A stretch of DNA of 64,000 nt from Sphingopyxis sp. FD7 (GCF_003609835.1 NZ_AP017899.1:124001-188000), one strand, 5' to 3'; positions 17,556-26,762 are shown, numbered from the stretch's first letter. Notes: generated by a model from the letters alone, not told the origin. Made by a program: numbers and translations.

Positions 17556-18122
17556 ATGCTCGTCACATTCCGCGTCAAGGATATCGAGACAAGGCTCAAT
17601 TCGAAACCGGCTCAGATATGCCCGCCAGAGCTCGCAGCACTGATGCGCAGACTGCACACCGCCAACAGCACGATCGATGCAGACCCAGGCGAATTCCTGG
17701 CCGCGCCCCTGAACTTCGAGATCAATGCCAACGCGCTTGCGATCGCCGAGTTCGCATCCTGTTTCGACCATCGCCCGGAAATGATCGCGATCGTCGAGGA
17801 AGCACAGTTTCTTGGACGAATGCTGCGGATCGAGCACCACCAATACGACGCACCGATCACGATGCGGGTGAGTGAGCACATTGCACTGGTAGGCGACATC
17901 ACAATGAGCAGCGACCTTGCTGCAAAGGTGCTCACCTCGCTTGGCTACCACCGCCAAGAATCTGGCCAACTGTCCCTGCAAAAGCTTGGGACAGCGCTCG
18001 AGGATCACCGGACTTATGCGGCTTTCGCCAAGGCAGGAATCACTCCGCTCTTCGAAAGCCTCGCGTTCATCGCCGCCACCGATTGTGGAGAGCAACATCC
18101 GCTGCTCGAATGGACCTCATGA
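17556..18122 (+). CDS. Hypothetical plasmid protein
   Basis: A 188-aa protein (MLVTFRVKDIETRLNSKPAQICPPELAALMRRLHTANSTID...) with a GGAGG site 6 nt before the ATG. I recognise no domain. It is mainly alpha/beta without membrane segments. The 290 bp upstream hold no gene, so it probably has its own promoter. Codon use is like its neighbours, and nothing suggests damage. Confidence 0.6.
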   Translation: MLVTFRVKDIETRLNSKPAQICPPELAALMRRLHTANSTIDADPGEFLAAPLNFEINANALAIAEFASCFDHRPEMIAIVEEAQFLGRMLRIEHHQYDAPITMRVSEHIALVGDITMSSDLAAKVLTSLGYHRQESGQLSLQKLGTALEDHRTYAAFAKAGITPLFESLAFIAATDCGEQHPLLEWTS

Positions 18123-18552
18123 CTATCCGGACAGCAGTTCACGAGCAGCCACGAACCGACTGAACTCGTCGCCATGTTTAACGCTCGATCTGCAAATTGC
18201 CTCCTGCAGGATCGGGGTGGAAAAGGGTGCCCGGCGCGCTGCCGCGGTGCCCTTTTTTCATACCGCTGGGGTTACGCCAATGCCGAACAGCCACGAGCCA
18301 GGACATAGCTTTCGCGAAGTCGCTGGGAACGCATGCCTCCCGCCGCAGGCACGTCCACCACCATCGCCATGAGCACCCCGCCAGCATACTGGTCAACCAC
18401 TAATTTCCCGACCGAGAAGCCGTGCTGCGCCGGCTTCCGCACCATCGAAAAATTAGCGGTCAAGCCTCCGCTTCGCTCCGGTGACCAGCACACTGACGGG
18501 GCGCTGTTTCATGGCATGGCGGACGAGCCGCCAAGCGCCAGGAGGCAAGGTC
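18123..18552 (+). other. Intergenic region with terminator and repeat-like sequence
   Basis: 430 bp without a supported gene. A terminator-like hairpin lies at 18231-18259. From about 18330 to 18490 the minus strand has an open frame (CWSPERSGGLTANFSMVRKPAQHG...) of a type often seen as short conserved repeat-derived frames in sphingomonad accessory DNA; it has no convincing start. Confidence 0.4.
18231..18259 (+). terminator. Probable terminator
   Basis: AAAAGGGTGCC pairs with GGTGCCCTTTT using two G-U pairs; the downstream arm runs into TTTTTTC. It lies about 110 bp past the hypothetical gene ending at 18122. Confidence 0.55.
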
Positions 18553-18804
18553 ATGTGCTACACAACGGAAAGCTACGAAGACGACGTTTCAGTGCTTCGT
18601 CAGATCAACCCCAACATCATCGCCCTTGATGAAAAAACGCTCGAAGCTGAGCGGCGCTCGTACCACACATTCTTCGACGTCCATGTCGTCGAGACCCGGG
18701 ACGGGTACATCCTCATAGAGGAAGGAGACTATGGCGAGCTGCCGATGCACCTGATCGACCAGATCGTCTACACCGCGACCGGCAAGATGGCCGATGAATT
18801 CTGA
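18553..18804 (+). CDS. Hypothetical small acidic protein
   Basis: An 83-aa protein beginning MCYTTESYEDDVSVLRQINP at ATG 18553, which follows AGGAGG at 18539-18544; the frame is open upstream to a GTG at 18481 but that has no ribosome site. It is strongly acidic (pI low by inspection) with LIEEGDYGELPMHLIDQIVY near the end. No family is recognised. It is convergent with the coiled-coil gene that follows. Confidence 0.55.
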   Translation: MCYTTESYEDDVSVLRQINPNIIALDEKTLEAERRSYHTFFDVHVVETRDGYILIEEGDYGELPMHLIDQIVYTATGKMADEF

Positions 18805-18851
18805 GGACACAGGGCGGTGTCATCGCCGCCCAACTCGACAAAAACCAGACC

Positions 18852-19076
18852 TCACCCGCCAAGCTTCTCCAGGGCAGAAATCGCCACCTTTGGCTTCACT
18901 TTGACGGCCAGTTCCAGAAGGGCAATCGCCGTATCCTGACCGACCTTCTTGATCAGCCGATTCAGCTCTCGTTCTGCTTCCTCACGCTCAAGCTCTGCAA
19001 GCTTCTGCCTGCGCTCTTCCAGGTCCTTTTCCGCTGCTGCCAGGGCAGACCGTTCGCGTTCAAGTTTCGACACCAT
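18852..19076 (-). CDS. Small coiled-coil protein
   Basis: A 74-aa protein. Residues 1-45 are a heptad-like charged helix (KLERERSALAAAEKDLEERR, then KLAELEREEAERELNRL) that should form a coiled coil; the C-terminus (AIALLELAVKVKPKVAISALEKLGG) is amphipathic. An AGGAG site precedes the ATG by 8 nt. Such proteins sometimes act as nucleoid or transfer accessory factors, but no function can be assigned. Confidence 0.6.
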   Translation of the reverse strand: MVSKLERERSALAAAEKDLEERRQKLAELEREEAERELNRLIKKVGQDTAIALLELAVKVKPKVAISALEKLGG

Positions 19077-19625
19077 TGCGCATTTCTCCTAGCCTTGAAA
19101 GACCATGTGAAGATGCACCAATCGCAGGGTCTGTTCGAGGCATTTTTTTGCTTGCTGCTCTCGCGCCACTTCGTCTCGATATAGGCGATACTTGGACGAC
19201 GACCTTGATCGAACGTGGTGCCAATGACCTGAACCAGCGGTTCACAAAGGCAGGCCAAACGTCTTTGGTCAGTTCGCAAGTCAGGCTCGCGACCACACTC
19301 CCCCGGAAAACCAACAGGGCCAGTGATCCCCCTACGGCACTGGACCTAGCACAGGGCACAAGTTCCTGATTTTTGCACACCGTACACCGCTGCGCGGTAG
19401 GCTGATGCAGCGAAGTTCTGCATATTTCACAATTGGTTAGCTGAAATCTTGCTCAGAATTCGGGCGGTGCTGTCGGCTGCAGGATGCTCACGGCGTCCAT
19501 AAAACATCGAAAAACCAATATCATAGCGCTGCACCGGGCTGCATCGTCGAGACTCTTGGCAAGCGCGATGCAGCGCTATATACTCGAACCTGCGATAGAC
19601 GAACCACGCCTGAAAAGGTGTGGTA
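19077..19625. other. Intergenic region upstream of the transfer genes
   Basis: About 550 bp without a supported gene before the relaxosome-type genes. Its right half is AT-richer than the surroundings and contains the nested inverted repeats at 19523-19579. Frames open across 19060-19380 on both strands have no ribosome sites and no recognisable content. Confidence 0.5.
19523..19579. other. oriT: Candidate oriT or relaxosome operator (nested inverted repeats)
   Basis: ATAGCGCTGCA (19523-19533) is perfectly complemented by TGCAGCGCTAT (19569-19579). Inside, GCTGCATCG (19539-19547) is complemented by CGATGCAGC (19566-19574), so two alternative hairpins share the right arm. The site sits about 45 bp upstream of a ribbon-helix-helix gene followed by traD and a MobF relaxase, where oriT and autoregulatory operators are usually placed. 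No nick site can be named. Confidence 0.45.
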
Positions 19626-19919
19626 GTGGAAAAGAAACAGTTCCAGAGCGTCGGTGTAACGCTCAGCCCAAGGATGATCGGCATCGTCGATCAACTTGCG
19701 ACAAGCCGCGGTGTCTCGCGGTCAGAAGCCATCCGCATTGCCCTTGAAGTGGGCATTCCCCTCCTGAAGGCGGGACTATCGCTCAATGCCGAGCGGGCTG
19801 TCACAATCCTCGAGCATACCCAGCTCGCGCTCTCGCTCATCGTTCAGGAGCAATATCCGGCTGATGCCGAACACCTGATCGCTCAGGCGCTCTCCAACGT
19901 GCGAGAGCATCATGGCTGA
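19626..19919 (+). CDS. Ribbon-helix-helix protein, likely relaxosome accessory
   Basis: A 97-aa protein. Residues 5-45 match a CopG/MetJ-type ribbon-helix-helix (VGVTLSPRMIGIVDQLATSRG, then SRSEAIRIALEVGI). I prefer GTG 19626 because AAAAGG lies 9 nt upstream; GTG 19620 is too close. It overlaps traD by 8 bp. In many plasmids such small RHH proteins bind oriT and the coupling protein; placement here fits that role and autoregulation at the inverted repeats just upstream. Confidence 0.7.
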   Translation: MEKKQFQSVGVTLSPRMIGIVDQLATSRGVSRSEAIRIALEVGIPLLKAGLSLNAERAVTILEHTQLALSLIVQEQYPADAEHLIAQALSNVREHHG

Positions 19920-22308
19920 AGACATCCGGTTCAGCAAAAAAGCTGCCACTCTCACCCACGCTTCCGCGCGCGGAAAAGTGAAGCGGAACGCAGGCAATTT
20001 CACGCGCGGATCGCAGCTGTTCCACCATGAAATCCTGATGACTTGGGCGGGCATCAGGATGCCCCTCTATGTCTGGGTCGGAACCGCCGTTCTACTGCTG
20101 TGCGTCCTCGTCAGTTTGACCTTCAGGAACCACGAGGTTCAGCTCGTGCTGATGAAGCTCTACGCCGCGGCCTGGGGATGGGTGCAGCTCAATCCGAACA
20201 AGCCTGTAAACCTGACGCTTCCGTCGGGTCAAATGGTGCAAGGCACCATGTCCATGGTGCCCTATCATCCTGCCGTGGAAAGGGCTTGGGCCAAGGCCGT
20301 GCAGGTCAGCATTTCTGCGGGTCTTGGTGCTGCCTTTATCTGCGTACCTTTGACCGTCTGGTTCGTCGACTTTTCGAAACGGCGCGGCACAGACATTCTG
20401 ACCGAGCGGCATGAGCGCGGTGCTGTCCTTGTAACACACGGTGAACTGGCGAAAGCCATCACCAGTCACAACTGGAATGCGCATGTCAGCGAGTGCCGCA
20501 AGCGCAGGCCAGCAGTAGACCCCGACAAGATCCTGGCAGAGCCATTGAAGGACCGTGTCCGAGCGGGTCTGCATGCGCCTTATCGCCTGGCAGGGATGCC
20601 GGTTCCATGGCGCCTTGAGCAAAGCCATGCGATGTTCATCGGGACGACCGGGGCCGGCAAGACGACCGAGCTGAAGAAGATCGTCACGCAGGCGCGCGAG
20701 CGCGGGCATCGCTGCGTCATTTTCGATCTGACCGGCACTTTCGTCGAAAGTTTCTATGATGCCGAAACGGACATCATCCTCAATCCGATGGACCGGCGCT
20801 GCGTGCCATGGTCGATCTTCAACGACTGCGACAACTACGCCGAATTCATGAGCGCTGCGACGGCGCTGGTTCCCAGCGGCCACAGCGCGGAAGATGACTT
20901 TTGGCAGAAATCGGCGCGCACCCTGTTCGTCGAGATGTGCGTCAAGATGATCAAGATGGGCGTGCGCTCAAATGGCGCGCTTTCCTACTTCCTGATGCAG
21001 TCGGATCTGAAGACGATCCATGCTCAACTTGAAGGCACGATCGCAGGGCCGATGATGTCGCCCGCCGCTGCCAAAATGGCAGAGTCGATCCGTACGACCT
21101 TCATCGCCAATGCGAATGTTTTCCGCTTCCTGCCCGAACCTCCTCCGGACGAAACCGGCTTCTCGATCAAGAATTGGATGACCACCGAGGTCAAGGAAGG
21201 ATCGATCCTTTTCATTACCTCTACGCACCCGGACCTGGTCCTCAATCGCCCGCTCTTGACCCTCTGGATGGATCTCGCCGTCAATGCGCTGTTCCACATG
21301 GGACGGAGCCGCGATCTGCGCACCTGGTTTCTCATCGATGAGGTCCATGCGCTGCATCGTCTCCCGGCGATCGACCATGGCCTTCAGACCGCGCGCGCGT
21401 TTGGCGGCGCCTTCGTGCTTGGCATGCATTCCTTCGACAAGCTTGAAGAAACCTATGGCGAGAACGGGGCTACTAATCTGGCCTCGCTGGCGGGCACCAA
21501 GCTGATTCTCAAGACGGCCGATCCCGAGACGTCGCGGCGATGCTCCGAGTTCATCGGTAACCGCCAGGTCCGGATCATGGATGAAGCCTATTCCTACGGC
21601 TATAACGACAACCGCGACGCCTCGACGATCACGCCCCGTACCAACGTCGAAGAACTCGTCATGCCGGTCGACATCAGCGACCTGCCCAGCATGCACGGGT
21701 TCGTGAAATTCCCGGACGGATTCCCCGCTGCCCGGATCAGGCTGACGTGGAAAGATTACGAACCCCGCGCAAAGGGCTTTGAGCGCGTCACCGACATGCG
21801 CGCGGCCGAATACACACCACCGTCCGGGGATGGCGCGGAATTGGGGGGTGGGGATAGGGAAGGCGCACAGCCTGACATCGCGCCTAAGGAGCGGAAGGAT
21901 CGCGAAGAGGTAGCGCTGAGTGAGGCTGAGCGGGCGGCGCAGCAACTGAGGGAGGCGATCGAAGGGCCATTGAACCCTGAGCGCGAGCTGACCGAGGAGG
22001 AGGTAACACGCAAAATTGAGGATGAAGAGGAGCGGGCAGACTTCGAGCGAAAGCCAGCGCGAGGGGAGCTCTATGGCTATACCCGCCCTGGTAAGAAGGA
22101 CCAGCGCGAGCGGCAGAACCTTGCCATGCGCGACAGCGAAGAGCGCAGCGCGCAGACGAAGATCGAAGGGCCAAAGGGGCGAGCGCAGAACAGTAGGGCA
22201 GACGCGCAGGAGAGCGAGCTTTCCAAAGAGAACATGCGCGGCATCGGCAACGAAAGGCAGAGCCGTCAGGACCCTTCCATCGACGATGATCAGGAGCTTG
22301 GGCGATGA
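19912..22308 (+). CDS. traD: Type IV coupling protein TraD/VirD4-like
   Basis: A 798-aa conjugative coupling ATPase that links the relaxosome to a type IV secretion channel. Two N-terminal membrane segments lie at about 50-72 (PLYVWVGTAVLLLCVLVSLTF) and 135-155. Walker A IGTTGAGKTTELKK is at about residue 241, Walker B WFLIDEVHALH at about 470, followed by GGAFVLGMHSFDKLEETYG. The last 150 residues are highly charged and low-complexity (E/R/K-rich), a typical variable tail for substrate docking. Full length; forms an operon with the RHH gene and is followed after 93 bp by the relaxase. Confidence 0.92.
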   Translation: MAEDIRFSKKAATLTHASARGKVKRNAGNFTRGSQLFHHEILMTWAGIRMPLYVWVGTAVLLLCVLVSLTFRNHEVQLVLMKLYAAAWGWVQLNPNKPVNLTLPSGQMVQGTMSMVPYHPAVERAWAKAVQVSISAGLGAAFICVPLTVWFVDFSKRRGTDILTERHERGAVLVTHGELAKAITSHNWNAHVSECRKRRPAVDPDKILAEPLKDRVRAGLHAPYRLAGMPVPWRLEQSHAMFIGTTGAGKTTELKKIVTQARERGHRCVIFDLTGTFVESFYDAETDIILNPMDRRCVPWSIFNDCDNYAEFMSAATALVPSGHSAEDDFWQKSARTLFVEMCVKMIKMGVRSNGALSYFLMQSDLKTIHAQLEGTIAGPMMSPAAAKMAESIRTTFIANANVFRFLPEPPPDETGFSIKNWMTTEVKEGSILFITSTHPDLVLNRPLLTLWMDLAVNALFHMGRSRDLRTWFLIDEVHALHRLPAIDHGLQTARAFGGAFVLGMHSFDKLEETYGENGATNLASLAGTKLILKTADPETSRRCSEFIGNRQVRIMDEAYSYGYNDNRDASTITPRTNVEELVMPVDISDLPSMHGFVKFPDGFPAARIRLTWKDYEPRAKGFERVTDMRAAEYTPPSGDGAELGGGDREGAQPDIAPKERKDREEVALSEAERAAQQLREAIEGPLNPERELTEEEVTRKIEDEEERADFERKPARGELYGYTRPGKKDQRERQNLAMRDSEERSAQTKIEGPKGRAQNSRADAQESELSKENMRGIGNERQSRQDPSIDDDQELGR

Positions 22309-22401
22309 GCGCGGCAGGACTGACCCGCCCTGTGTGCCCCCAATCTTGCGCGCAATGTGCCGGGCCGATGCTCCGGCGCGAACAGGCAAGGGTAGCCTGA
22401 G

Positions 22402-25400
22402 ATGCTGTCGGTCGCATCAGTTGCGTCAGCCGGCGGCGCGGCAAACTACTTCGCCAAGGACGACTACTATGTCGGCGATGGCCCTGCGGAGCTCAGCGAA
22501 TGGGGCGGGAAGGGCGCCGAGCTCGGGCTTGCTGGTCCCGTTGCCAAGGACGACTTCGAAAAAGTCCTCGATGGCAAACTGCCCGATGACACCGTCGTAA
22601 ATGGCAACGCAAACCGCCGCTCGGGAATAGACCTCACATTCTCCATGCCGAAGTCAGCCAGCCTGCTGGCGCAGTTGGGCGGCGACAAGCGGATCCTTGA
22701 TGCACAGCTGGCCGCGGTCAAGGCGACCATGGCCTATCTCGAGAAACACTATGCGCAGGCCCGCGACCGTTCGCGCAATGCCAACGGCGAGGGCGTGGTC
22801 ACAGGCAAGCTCCTCTATGCCTTGTTCCAGCACGACACGAGCCGGGCGCTCGACCCGCAGAACCATACCCATGCTGTCATCGCCGCGATGACGCAGGACA
22901 AGGATGGCAACTGGAAGGCGCTGTGGAACGGTGAGATCTGGAAGAACAACACAGTCCTTGGCTCCATCTACAACGCCGCGCTGCGGACGAACCTCGAGAA
23001 GCTTGGCTACGAAACCCAGATCACGGGCAAGCACGGCCAGTTCGAGATCAAGGGCGTGGCGCGCGATGTGATCGAAGCCTTCAGCCAGCGTCGCCTGACC
23101 ATTCTGGCAACGGCCGAGAAACTCGGGAAGAGCGCAAACGACACAGAAGCCTTGCGTGAAATCACCAAGCGCACCCGCGATCCCAAGCTCAATCCGGACG
23201 ACAAACAGGCGCTTCGGCAGGAATGGGCCAAGCGCGCTGCCGGGCTGGGGTTCGATGCCAAGGCGCTGGTCGAACAGGCGCGGGAGCGCTGCTCCGAGGC
23301 GCGCGAGAGCCCTTTGGGATCGCCTCAGCGGGTGCAGGAGACTTTGAGCGGGCTCCGCGACAGCGTGAAGCTCTACACTCGGCCAGCGGACACACTGATA
23401 ACAAATGGCCTGCAACGGATCACCCTGACGCCCACGCAGCTGCGCACTGAGATGGCAACCGCTTCTGCGATCAGGATCATCGGCGAACGTGAAACCTCCT
23501 GGACCCGAGGCGACCTGATCAAGACCGCGCTCGACCTCGGCGTAAAGGGCGTGACTGCTGACGGGGTGGAAGCACGGATCGGCGTCTTGGTGGCCGACGG
23601 GAGGGTGCTGGAGGGCAAGAGCGACAGGCTCGATGGCAGGCCCGAGAAATACACCACACCTGAACATGTCGAGATCGAGCGGGCAACGCTGGCCAATGTC
23701 GCCGCGGGAAAAGGTGCAGGCCAGGCCATTGTCGAAGCGGCCGAGGCCCCCGGGCGCTTGCGGCAAGTCGCGGGCACGCATGACCTCAACGCCGAGCAGA
23801 TAGCCGCCGGAACATTGGCGCTCGCCAGCAAGGACCGCACGGTCGTGATCCAGGGTATCGCAGGTGCCGGAAAGACGACGATCATATCGGCAATTGCGAG
23901 CGTGGCGCACCAGGAGGGAAGGGAGGTGCTCGGCCTCGCCTTTGCCAACAAGATGGTCAGCGATCTTCGGACCGGGACGGAGATCCGCGGGCGAGACGGA
24001 GAGGTCGTCAGGCAGGAAATCGCAGCAAGAACCGTCTCATCCTTTGTGAATGAGCATCTGCGGCCCGCGCTTGCGGGCTCGGGTCCGAAGTTCGAGGCAT
24101 CGCGCGAAGCCTTGCGCGGCAAAGTGCTGGTGTTGGACGAGGCGTCGCTGGTTGCGAACAAGCCGATGAATGACCTGCTTACGATTGCCAACCGGCTTGG
24201 TGTTGAAAAGCTGGTCATGATTGGAGACCGCGCCCAGTTACAGCCGATCGAGGCGGGCAAGAGCTTTTCGCTGATCCAGTCCGACAACCCCGCAATGGCT
24301 CGCATAGACACAAGTCTGCGGCAGCGCACCGAGCACATGAAAGAAGCGGCGGGCCTGGTGCGCGCTGGCATGTTCAGGGAAAGCTTTGCCTCGCTTGGCG
24401 CGCGCGTCGTGGAAGCAGGCGCAGACCACCTCAAGGTCACCGCGCAGAAGTGGCTCGAGCTTTCGCCCGACGATCGCGAGCGAACCGCGATTTACTCGTC
24501 AGGACGAGCGGCGCGCGGCGAACTCAACCGGATGGTCCAGCAGGGCCTGAAGGCAGAAGGGGCGATCCAGGGGGAAGGGCTGAGGCTGAACACGCTCCTC
24601 CCGGCCCATGCGACGCGCGAGGAGCTGCGCTACGCCTCGACCTACAGCAATGGCCAGCTGCTCGAAGTGACGCGCCAGAACGCACCCGGAGGGCTTGTTC
24701 GGGGCCGATACGATGTCGAAGGCATCGACGCGAAGGGCCGGGTCATGCTGCGCGATGAAAGCGGCAAGCTGATCAAATTCGATCCGGCGGCGATCGATCC
24801 TTCGGACAAGCGTGATGCCTTGAGGCTCTCCGAAAAGCACAAGGAGACAATCTATGAAGGCGACAAGATCCGCTGGACCGAAAAGGATGATGCCAGGGGG
24901 CTGATGAAGTCAGAGGAGGCGAGGATCCTCGGGATCAGGGATGGGATCGTCACGCTCGAGAACAAGGCAGGCGAGACCGTAGAACTCAAGCAGAATGACC
25001 GCATGCTCGAGCGCATGGGGCTGGCCTATGCGATCAACATGCATCAGGCGCAGGGCGACACCCGCGACATGGCGATCGGTGAGATGCACTCATCAGCCCG
25101 GCACTTGTCGAACCAGCGTCTGGCGCTCGTCATGATGACCCGGGTGCGTGATGACATCACAATCGTCACCAACGACCGCGATCGGCTCCTGGCGCAGATC
25201 GACCGCAACCCGGGCGACAAGACCAGCGCGCTCGAAACCCTTGGCGAAAAGCAGGTCGAGGCCAAGCGCAGCGGCCGCGAGGCTGGCGAATTCCGGCCCA
25301 CAATTCCCGATCATTTGAGGGCACCCGAGGACAGGCAAGCAAATGCCTCGCGGATCGATCCGGCGAGCCTTCGGGCAACGCCGCAATTGGACGTTCCCGA

Positions 25401-25425
25401 ACGCAACATCGAACGCAGCCGATAG
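22402..25425 (+). CDS. traA: MobF-family conjugative relaxase/helicase (TraI/TrwC-like)
   Basis: A 1007-aa relaxase that nicks oriT and unwinds the transferred strand. The N-terminal TrwC domain shows candidate catalytic tyrosines (ANYFAKDDYYVG, residues 16-23) and the metal-binding histidine triad HDTSRALDPQNHTH (about 141-155). The helicase part has Walker A IQGIAGAGKTTI at about 480 and LVLDEASL at about 575, with QAQGDTRDMAIG near 880. It is shorter than F TraI and lacks a long C-terminal extension. Intact. No mating-pair genes occur in the window. Confidence 0.92.
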   Translation: MLSVASVASAGGAANYFAKDDYYVGDGPAELSEWGGKGAELGLAGPVAKDDFEKVLDGKLPDDTVVNGNANRRSGIDLTFSMPKSASLLAQLGGDKRILDAQLAAVKATMAYLEKHYAQARDRSRNANGEGVVTGKLLYALFQHDTSRALDPQNHTHAVIAAMTQDKDGNWKALWNGEIWKNNTVLGSIYNAALRTNLEKLGYETQITGKHGQFEIKGVARDVIEAFSQRRLTILATAEKLGKSANDTEALREITKRTRDPKLNPDDKQALRQEWAKRAAGLGFDAKALVEQARERCSEARESPLGSPQRVQETLSGLRDSVKLYTRPADTLITNGLQRITLTPTQLRTEMATASAIRIIGERETSWTRGDLIKTALDLGVKGVTADGVEARIGVLVADGRVLEGKSDRLDGRPEKYTTPEHVEIERATLANVAAGKGAGQAIVEAAEAPGRLRQVAGTHDLNAEQIAAGTLALASKDRTVVIQGIAGAGKTTIISAIASVAHQEGREVLGLAFANKMVSDLRTGTEIRGRDGEVVRQEIAARTVSSFVNEHLRPALAGSGPKFEASREALRGKVLVLDEASLVANKPMNDLLTIANRLGVEKLVMIGDRAQLQPIEAGKSFSLIQSDNPAMARIDTSLRQRTEHMKEAAGLVRAGMFRESFASLGARVVEAGADHLKVTAQKWLELSPDDRERTAIYSSGRAARGELNRMVQQGLKAEGAIQGEGLRLNTLLPAHATREELRYASTYSNGQLLEVTRQNAPGGLVRGRYDVEGIDAKGRVMLRDESGKLIKFDPAAIDPSDKRDALRLSEKHKETIYEGDKIRWTEKDDARGLMKSEEARILGIRDGIVTLENKAGETVELKQNDRMLERMGLAYAINMHQAQGDTRDMAIGEMHSSARHLSNQRLALVMMTRVRDDITIVTNDRDRLLAQIDRNPGDKTSALETLGEKQVEAKRSGREAGEFRPTIPDHLRAPEDRQANASRIDPASLRATPQLDVPERNIERSR

Positions 25426-25435
25426 GAGGAAGATC

Positions 25436-25867
25436 GTGACACAGATGGGCCATGCCACAGCGGGCAAACCGCCGTCGGACACTTTCGAGATTCACCTTAC
25501 GCAGCAGCTGACCCTGACCAATCTGGTGAACGAGGCAGGACTCTCGGAGATTGCGCGTGCCGCTGGCGGGGACAGCTTTGTGATCTGCGATCTCAATACG
25601 CACGGGGTTCAGGGATGCGCTGATCTGCGAGCCGCCTTCGATAACCAGAAAATGGCCGCCGAGTTGGTGGCGATAGGTCTGATGATCCTTGTCGCAGTTC
25701 TGGTGTGCACGATCGCAGCCGCCTTTGTGAGGCTGGTGGCGCAGCGGGCGGCTCTTCTCAGGGAACAGCGCGCCGATGCCTTTCTCCCGTTGCACAAGGG
25801 TCGCGCAAAGCCCCTGAAACGGGCCGTCAAAATCATCATCAGGAAGGAGAACAGACATGGCATTTGA
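25436..25867 (+). CDS. Hypothetical membrane protein in the transfer operon
   Basis: A 143-aa protein starting at GTG 25436 with an AGGAGGA site, 10 bp after the relaxase stop. One strong transmembrane helix is visible at about 82-103 (LVAIGLMILVAVLVCTIAAAFV), followed by a basic C-terminus (KGRAKPLKRAVKIIIRKE). Co-transcription with the relaxase suggests a transfer or entry-exclusion-like role, but no family is recognised. Confidence 0.65.
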   Translation: MTQMGHATAGKPPSDTFEIHLTQQLTLTNLVNEAGLSEIARAAGGDSFVICDLNTHGVQGCADLRAAFDNQKMAAELVAIGLMILVAVLVCTIAAAFVRLVAQRAALLREQRADAFLPLHKGRAKPLKRAVKIIIRKENRHGI

Positions 25868-26066
25868 CTACGAAGACGCAGGGACCTTCGGGAGTGAGCG
25901 CGAGGCGAAGGACTGGGCGCAGCGCAACAAGGTAGATCTGCGCGATCTCCACATCCGCAACGTCGGGGGGCAGCGCGTCGAAGTGGGTATCCGCAAGAGC
26001 GCCTACGACACCCGCGAAAACTACGACAACCAGCACGGCCAAAGGCGCGACGGTTTCTGGCGGTGA
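25857..26066 (+). CDS. Small hypothetical protein in the transfer operon
   Basis: A 69-aa hydrophilic protein (MAFDYEDAGTFGSEREAKDWAQRNKVDLRDLHIRNVGG...) with an AAGGAGA site, overlapping the preceding gene by 11 bp. The phrase SEREAKDWAQRN resembles short single-domain proteins with a beta-alpha-beta core. Its coupling to the relaxase operon implies a conjugation-related role; none is known. Confidence 0.6.
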   Translation: MAFDYEDAGTFGSEREAKDWAQRNKVDLRDLHIRNVGGQRVEVGIRKSAYDTRENYDNQHGQRRDGFWR

Positions 26067-26121
26067 ACCCATCCCCCAGCACTGAACGATCCAATGGAAA
26101 TCTGCCTCGAAAGGAAAGGAC

Positions 26122-26271
26122 ATGCTCAAGACCTGGAACGACCAAAGCCCGGATTTCCGCAGCGACGATGATCCTGGCGATCAACATTGCGAGCAGGGCG
26201 CGTCTGCGAGAACAGCACGGGACTATCAGATCAATCTCGTCGACAATCTGGAAGAGGTAGCCGTTGACTGA
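26122..26271 (+). CDS. Very short protein (49 aa) at the end of the transfer operon
   Basis: ATG 26122 follows AAAGGAAAGG at a good spacing and opens a 49-aa frame reading MLKTWNDQSPDFRSDDDPG, then ARDYQINLVDNLEEVAVD. The strong acidic character and clear ribosome site favour a real small gene over the overlapping Ser/Arg-rich frame. It lies 55 bp after the previous gene and would be the last gene of the traD-relaxase unit. No function is known. Confidence 0.5.
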   Translation: MLKTWNDQSPDFRSDDDPGDQHCEQGASARTARDYQINLVDNLEEVAVD

Positions 26272-26312
26272 TCGAAATCACAACCAATGGCTTACCACGA
26301 ATAGAAAACCGA

Positions 26313-26762
26313 TCATCGCCACACGGGCTTTGACTGCCAGTCTTCGGGAAAGCCCATCGCCGCCAGATCACCCGTCGGATGCGAGAGAATGTGTGCTTTA
26401 GTTTCCCAAGCCCAACGGGAATCCGGCGCCACATTCCGCATCACCTGATTGATCGTGCTGATGGTGTTGTAAAGCTTCGCCGGTGGGCGTTCACCGACCG
26501 AGTGGTCCAGCGAAAGCTGCAGATCTCTTGGTTTGCTGGGTAGTCGCGGACAGAACAAGAAGCTCCGGTTTCAGAGCCGACCGTGGTGAGCGCAGATGTT
26601 CCGAACGTCGACAAGGTGTCGGACGAAAGGCACCAGCACCGTTTCGGTGAGCCCGAGAGGCACAGCAATCCGATTGCGTAGCGAACAGTCCGCAAGGCTC
26701 GAGTACCAGCGTGAGAGCTGACCAAACGGCATCATTTCAGCCACCATCCAAACCGGCGGCAG
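26313..26762 (-). pseudogene. Abi_2-type abortive infection gene, decayed
   Basis: Translating the minus strand gives PPVWMVAEMMPFGQLSRWYS, then VDVRNICAHHGRL, stop, NRSFLFCPRLPSKP, LYNTISTINQVM and MGFPEDWQSKPVW. This is the C-terminal half of an Abi_2 (AbiD/F-like) protein. The invariant W after HHGRL is TGA at 26571-26573 (TGG to TGA), and the N-terminal half is absent beyond about 26762, where stops begin. It is a remnant at the edge of the defence island. Confidence 0.75.

Noticed and set aside
18272-18493. A 73-codon minus-strand frame with a repeat-like sequence
   Set aside because: It looks like a recurring non-coding repeat rather than a gene: no start signal and no neighbours in the same direction.
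26063-26260. A 65-codon frame after the small transfer gene
   Set aside because: A different frame (26122-26271) has the ribosome site and a protein-like composition; this one is Ser/Arg-rich.
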